Source of the DNA: a virus
Direction: 5' to 3' (one strand)
Virus record (IMG/VR): IMGVR_UViG_3300037333_000078
Location: 1-52,062 of that record
DNA: 52,062 bases
Shown: one piece after another, positions 49,648 through 52,062 of the stretch
Layout: each line of letters starts with the position of its first letter
How positions within the stretch are numbered: the first letter of the stretch is position 1
Notes under the pieces: generated by a model
The model's database searches: none
What the model was told of the DNA's origin: nothing
Seen by the model: the letters and a program-made list of their open reading frames with translations, nothing else
Position numbers and translations under genes: made by a program

Positions 49648-50040
49648 ATGATAGAAACAGAGCCTATTATATCGCCAAGTTTCTTTTATTGGTTACAGGT
49701 AGCAGACCAAGTAAGAGTTGTTTTTGGTATTATATTTGTGTTTTTGTTGTTAGCTTTAGCAGTTAGTTCTTTTATGTATGCTTATGTTTGGTTGGTATGT
49801 GATGAAAAAGAATTTCCAAAAAAAGACAAGAAAAAAGTTAGTAAATTGTTATTTGTTATAGCGACATTTACATTTGTATGTTTTATTATATCAACATTCA
49901 CGCCATCTAAAAATACTTTGATAGAGATGGAAGTTGCAAAACACATAACAACACATAATTTAAAAATTGCAAAAAAGGAATTTATCTCTTTTATTAAAGA
50001 AATAATTAAAGCAGTAAATACCGAAAAAGGAGGTAAGTAA
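49648..50040 (+). CDS. Two-pass membrane protein
   Basis: A 130-residue protein with two membrane helices: IIFVFLLLALAVSSFMYAYV (about 27-50) and LLFVIATFTFVCFIIS (about 70-87), followed by TFTPSKNTLIEM. A short membrane hairpin with an F-x-P-S-K-x-T/L motif recurs in many phages, function unknown. The basic KKDKKKVSK loop between the helices should face the cytoplasm. A holin role is possible but the C-terminal soluble part is long for that. Confidence 0.6.
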   Translation: MIETEPIISPSFFYWLQVADQVRVVFGIIFVFLLLALAVSSFMYAYVWLVCDEKEFPKKDKKKVSKLLFVIATFTFVCFIISTFTPSKNTLIEMEVAKHITTHNLKIAKKEFISFIKEIIKAVNTEKGGK

Positions 50041-50041
50041 T

Positions 50042-50635
50042 ATGGTAAAGGTAGAGCAGATTAATTTAAAGTATGCACTTGAGTTGGCAGAAGAACAGCG
50101 ACAAGATTATATTTTGTTTTGTTTTAAAAATCAAAATGTATTTAATGAAATTGATTTGGAGATGCATACAGGATTTGATTTAGCTACAGCAAAACAAGTA
50201 GAAGTTAAAGAAGGAGAAACTACTTTAGTTCCGACAGGAGTTAAATGGGTAGCACCTAAAGGTTATTATCTTTCTATTGTTCCTCGTTCAGGAATTTCTT
50301 TACATACGCCTATTAGATTAGCCAATGCACCTGCGACAATTGAAAGTTCTTATCGTGGTGATATTTCATTTTTAGTATCATTAGCAAATAGAGAATATGT
50401 ATCAAAATTTGTAAATTATAAAGGAATTAAGCGTTCAAGACTGATGAAAGATGGAATATATAAAGTATTAATTCCAGAAAATACAAGACTTGGACAATGT
50501 TTAATTCACAAAACTATATTTGCACAACCAATTAATAATATATTTTATGTTATAGATGAAGAATTGTATAATACTTTAGCGACAGTATTTCAATCAAAGC
50601 GTGGTGAAAAAGGATATGGCTCTACAGGAGTATAA
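50042..50635 (+). CDS. dut: dUTP pyrophosphatase
   Basis: A 197-residue dUTPase with all five motifs: MHTGFDLATA (1), PRSGISL (2), ATIESSYRGDI (3), RLGQCLIHK (4) and RGEKGYGSTG (5). It cleaves dUTP to dUMP, keeping uracil out of DNA and feeding ThyX. An insert between motifs 3 and 4 (EYVSKFVNYKGIKRSRLM) makes it longer than the 150-residue trimeric type. It follows the membrane gene by one base. Confidence 0.9.
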   Translation: MVKVEQINLKYALELAEEQRQDYILFCFKNQNVFNEIDLEMHTGFDLATAKQVEVKEGETTLVPTGVKWVAPKGYYLSIVPRSGISLHTPIRLANAPATIESSYRGDISFLVSLANREYVSKFVNYKGIKRSRLMKDGIYKVLIPENTRLGQCLIHKTIFAQPINNIFYVIDEELYNTLATVFQSKRGEKGYGSTGV

Positions 50636-50638
50636 TTA

Positions 50639-50839
50639 ATGACAAAGCACAGCATACTTGATATATTATATTTTTTGTATGCAATTACTTTTATGATTGA
50701 TGAAATTTTAATAGCTATTATGTGCGATAAAGTAATTACTATGAGTATAGTAATAAAATTATTAATGTTTATAATAGTATCTATAATGTATTTAATAGGA
50801 GGTAGTAGCTATGAGAAATATGACAGGATTGATACTTAA
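50639..50839 (+). CDS. Small membrane protein 1 (holin candidate)
   Basis: A 66-residue protein with two predicted membrane helices (ILDILYFLYAITFMIDEILI and ITMSIVIKLLMFIIVSIMYL). It is the first of three consecutive, overlapping small membrane genes. A holin or antiholin is a reasonable idea, since the transglycosylase gene lies elsewhere; the sequence gives no proof. The start has AGGAG 12 bases upstream. Confidence 0.6.
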   Translation: MTKHSILDILYFLYAITFMIDEILIAIMCDKVITMSIVIKLLMFIIVSIMYLIGGSSYEKYDRIDT

Positions 50840-51050
50840 TATAATTTATCTAATTGGAATAATTTTAGCGACACCTTTTGTAGTTTTTTGGTCTGTAAAT
50901 AATATTTTTAATAGCGACATTCATTATACTTTTAAATCTGTAATTTCATTTTGGATTTTATTTATTCTTTATATTTTGATTACTTTATCAGTATTTAATG
51001 CATCTTTTCAAGAGATTGTTAAAAAAGTAAGAAATGGGGAGATACAATGA
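50811..51050 (+). CDS. Small membrane protein 2 (holin candidate)
   Basis: A 79-residue protein with two strong membrane helices (LILNIIYLIGIILATPFVVF and VISFWILFILYILITLSVF) and a short basic tail (VKKVRNGEIQ). Size, two helices and a charged C-terminus fit class II holins. It overlaps both neighbours (29 and 4 bases). Confidence 0.6.
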   Translation: MRNMTGLILNIIYLIGIILATPFVVFWSVNNIFNSDIHYTFKSVISFWILFILYILITLSVFNASFQEIVKKVRNGEIQ

Positions 51051-51259
51051 AGGATTATTTAACAGAAACATTTTTAATTTATGTATTAAGGTGGATTATA
51101 TCAGCAGTAGTTATGTTTATTCCTTTATTAGTATTTCAAAAATTGAATATACTTAACGACAATCCATATTTAAGATTATTGTTATTACAAATTATAGGTG
51201 CTTTTATTTTCTACAAAATAGATGTATTTATCTTATCAGGAGGTTATGAAAAATGGTAA
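51047..51259 (+). CDS. Small membrane protein 3
   Basis: A 70-residue protein with two membrane helices (IYVLRWIISAVVMFIPLLVF and LLLLQIIGAFIFYKIDVFIL). It overlaps the previous gene as ATGA and the kinase by seven bases. Part of the same translationally coupled group. Confidence 0.6.
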   Translation: MKDYLTETFLIYVLRWIISAVVMFIPLLVFQKLNILNDNPYLRLLLLQIIGAFIFYKIDVFILSGGYEKW

Positions 51260-51891
51260 GTAATATATTTACTTTATGTTCTTATGCCTGCGGTGGTAAA
51301 ACTTCAATTTTGCCTGCTTTAAAGTGGAATTTGGAATTAAAATTTCCGACAAAAAAAGTAATTGTAGTTCCAGAACCAGTTTCTTATGGATTAAAAGTAT
51401 TAAAAGAATTAAATGCAGATAATAATTTTAAAAACAGGCAAGCGACATTTTTAGCAACAGCATTGGCACAATTAGATATGATTAAAGATTATATTTATAA
51501 TAGTGATTATATTATTTTAATGGACAGGAATATTATAGATGTATTAATTTTTACTTTTATTAATAATAAAGATGCATTTAAACAAATTATTAAATATTTA
51601 GATAACATTGATAATAAATATGGAATAGATTTTACTTGTGAAGTTAATTACTACTATTTTAATTTACCTAAAAATCCAGAAATAATAAATAAATGCTTTG
51701 AAAGAATAGAAAGAAAAGAGACTATATCACAATCAGACTTTTTCCAAAAGGAAAGGAAATTCAAGGAATTATATTTTAAGATAGTTTATCCAGATTATAT
51801 TAGAGAAGTAAATCATCCGACAGATAATACTTATATACTTTATCAATTATTAGACGACATTTCAAAAAAGATAAATTTATTATCAGATTAA
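51253..51891 (+). CDS. Deoxynucleoside / deoxynucleotide kinase
   Basis: A 212-residue P-loop kinase. Walker A is CSYACGGKTSILP at the N-terminus, VVPEPVSYG corresponds to the E-P motif of thymidine/deoxynucleoside kinases, and YIILMDRNIIDVL holds the DR motif. A lid with several Arg/Lys (CFERIERKE) follows. It would phosphorylate thymidine/dTMP or another deoxynucleoside, completing the dUTPase-ThyX route. Exact substrate uncertain. Last gene of the rightward arm. Confidence 0.75.
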   Translation: MVSNIFTLCSYACGGKTSILPALKWNLELKFPTKKVIVVPEPVSYGLKVLKELNADNNFKNRQATFLATALAQLDMIKDYIYNSDYIILMDRNIIDVLIFTFINNKDAFKQIIKYLDNIDNKYGIDFTCEVNYYYFNLPKNPEIINKCFERIERKETISQSDFFQKERKFKELYFKIVYPDYIREVNHPTDNTYILYQLLDDISKKINLLSD

Positions 51892-51892
51892 A

Positions 51893-51941
51893 CAAAAAAA
51901 AGAGAGAGAGGAAATTTATATATTCCCTCTCTCTCTCTCTA
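51893..51941 (-). terminator. Terminator between the converging arms
   Basis: A GA/TC-repeat stem (51899-51911 with 51926-51940) with a 13-15-base AT-rich loop. On the minus strand it is followed by TTTTTTTT, so it works best for the fibre transcript. On plus there is no T run, so it would act weakly for the kinase transcript. Confidence 0.75.
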
Positions 51942-51957
51942 ATACTTTCATCTCATC

Positions 51958-52062
51958 TCATATTTTATCTATATTTTCTTTTAACTTTTCCATCTCTCTT
52001 TCTATTTTCTTTAATTCTCTTTTTCCTTTCCATTTTTCTATATTAACCTCCAGAATCCTTCT
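51958..52062 (-). CDS. C-terminal fragment of a minus-strand gene (probably the fibre)
   Basis: A 34-residue open frame enters from the right edge without a start and stops with TGA at 51958. The residues (EVNIEKWKGKRELKKIER, then EMEKLKENIDKI) give a coiled coil with Leu/Ile/Met spacing of 3-4. Its phase at 52062 equals the phase at which the fibre gene leaves position 1, so in a circular molecule they form one frame. It is 17 bases from the shared terminator. Confidence 0.6.
   Translation of the reverse strand, partial: RRILEVNIEKWKGKRELKKIEREMEKLKENIDKI

Noticed and set aside
1-52062. Lysogeny module or attachment site
   Set aside because: No integrase, excisionase or CI-like repressor was seen in either arm; the single small XRE protein is not enough.

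Overview
The window is an almost complete genome of a tailed, lambda/HK97-type siphovirus. It is strongly AT-rich. Arginine is encoded almost only by AGA, isoleucine often by ATA, and the proteins are rich in Lys, Glu and Ile. An oxygen-sensitive ribonucleotide reductase (NrdD/NrdG), a two-cluster ferredoxin and a flavin-dependent thymidylate synthase (ThyX) point to an anaerobic or microaerophilic bacterial host. The only GC-rich patches are two structured RNA elements and intrinsic hairpins, which would fit a thermophile such as a low-GC Aquificota member; that host guess is inference. No integrase, excisionase, CI-like repressor, tRNA or CRISPR array was seen, so nothing supports lysogeny.

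Left arm (minus strand, 1-26739). Reading leftward from about 26.74 kb: an unknown gene, a signal-peptide protein, the SbcD/SbcC (gp47/gp46-like) recombination pair, two helical proteins, RNase HI and the large terminase. A promoter and a compact three-way-junction RNA element lie between terminase and portal. The head genes follow: portal, MuF-like protein, prohead protease with a coiled-coil tail, HK97-fold capsid. Then come the tail tube protein, a terminator, head-tail connectors and the tail terminator. The tail genes end the arm: a G/GT chaperone pair with a GGGAAAA slippery site, a 1543-residue tape measure, gpM-, gpL- and gpK-like tip proteins, a fused gpI-gpJ tip protein, and two fibre genes. 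The last fibre gene runs off position 1.

Right arm (plus strand, 26829-51891). It opens with a PrimPol-like replication protein, then a signal-peptide lytic transglycosylase, NrdG and NrdD. A small RNA/attenuator with its own promoter and terminator follows. Next are zinc-ribbon proteins, an ssDNA-binding protein, RecA/UvsX, ferredoxin, a UvsW-like helicase, a glycosyltransferase-like protein, a TOPRIM primase, an XRE regulator, ThyX, a DnaB-like helicase, a DNA methyltransferase and a UDG-like/PolA polymerase fusion. A run of small unknown genes follows, then dUTPase, three small membrane proteins (holin candidates) and a deoxynucleoside/deoxynucleotide kinase.

The arms diverge at about 26.75 kb and converge at a hairpin near 51.92 kb. 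The last 105 bases hold the C-terminal end of a minus-strand gene, in phase with the fibre gene cut at position 1, so the molecule is probably circular or circularly permuted. GC skew changes sign inside the PrimPol gene near 27.94 kb, beside a 46-bp direct repeat, and I propose the replication origin there. Most promoters share one form, TTGACA-N16/17-TATATT or a close variant, and several overlap the ends of upstream genes.
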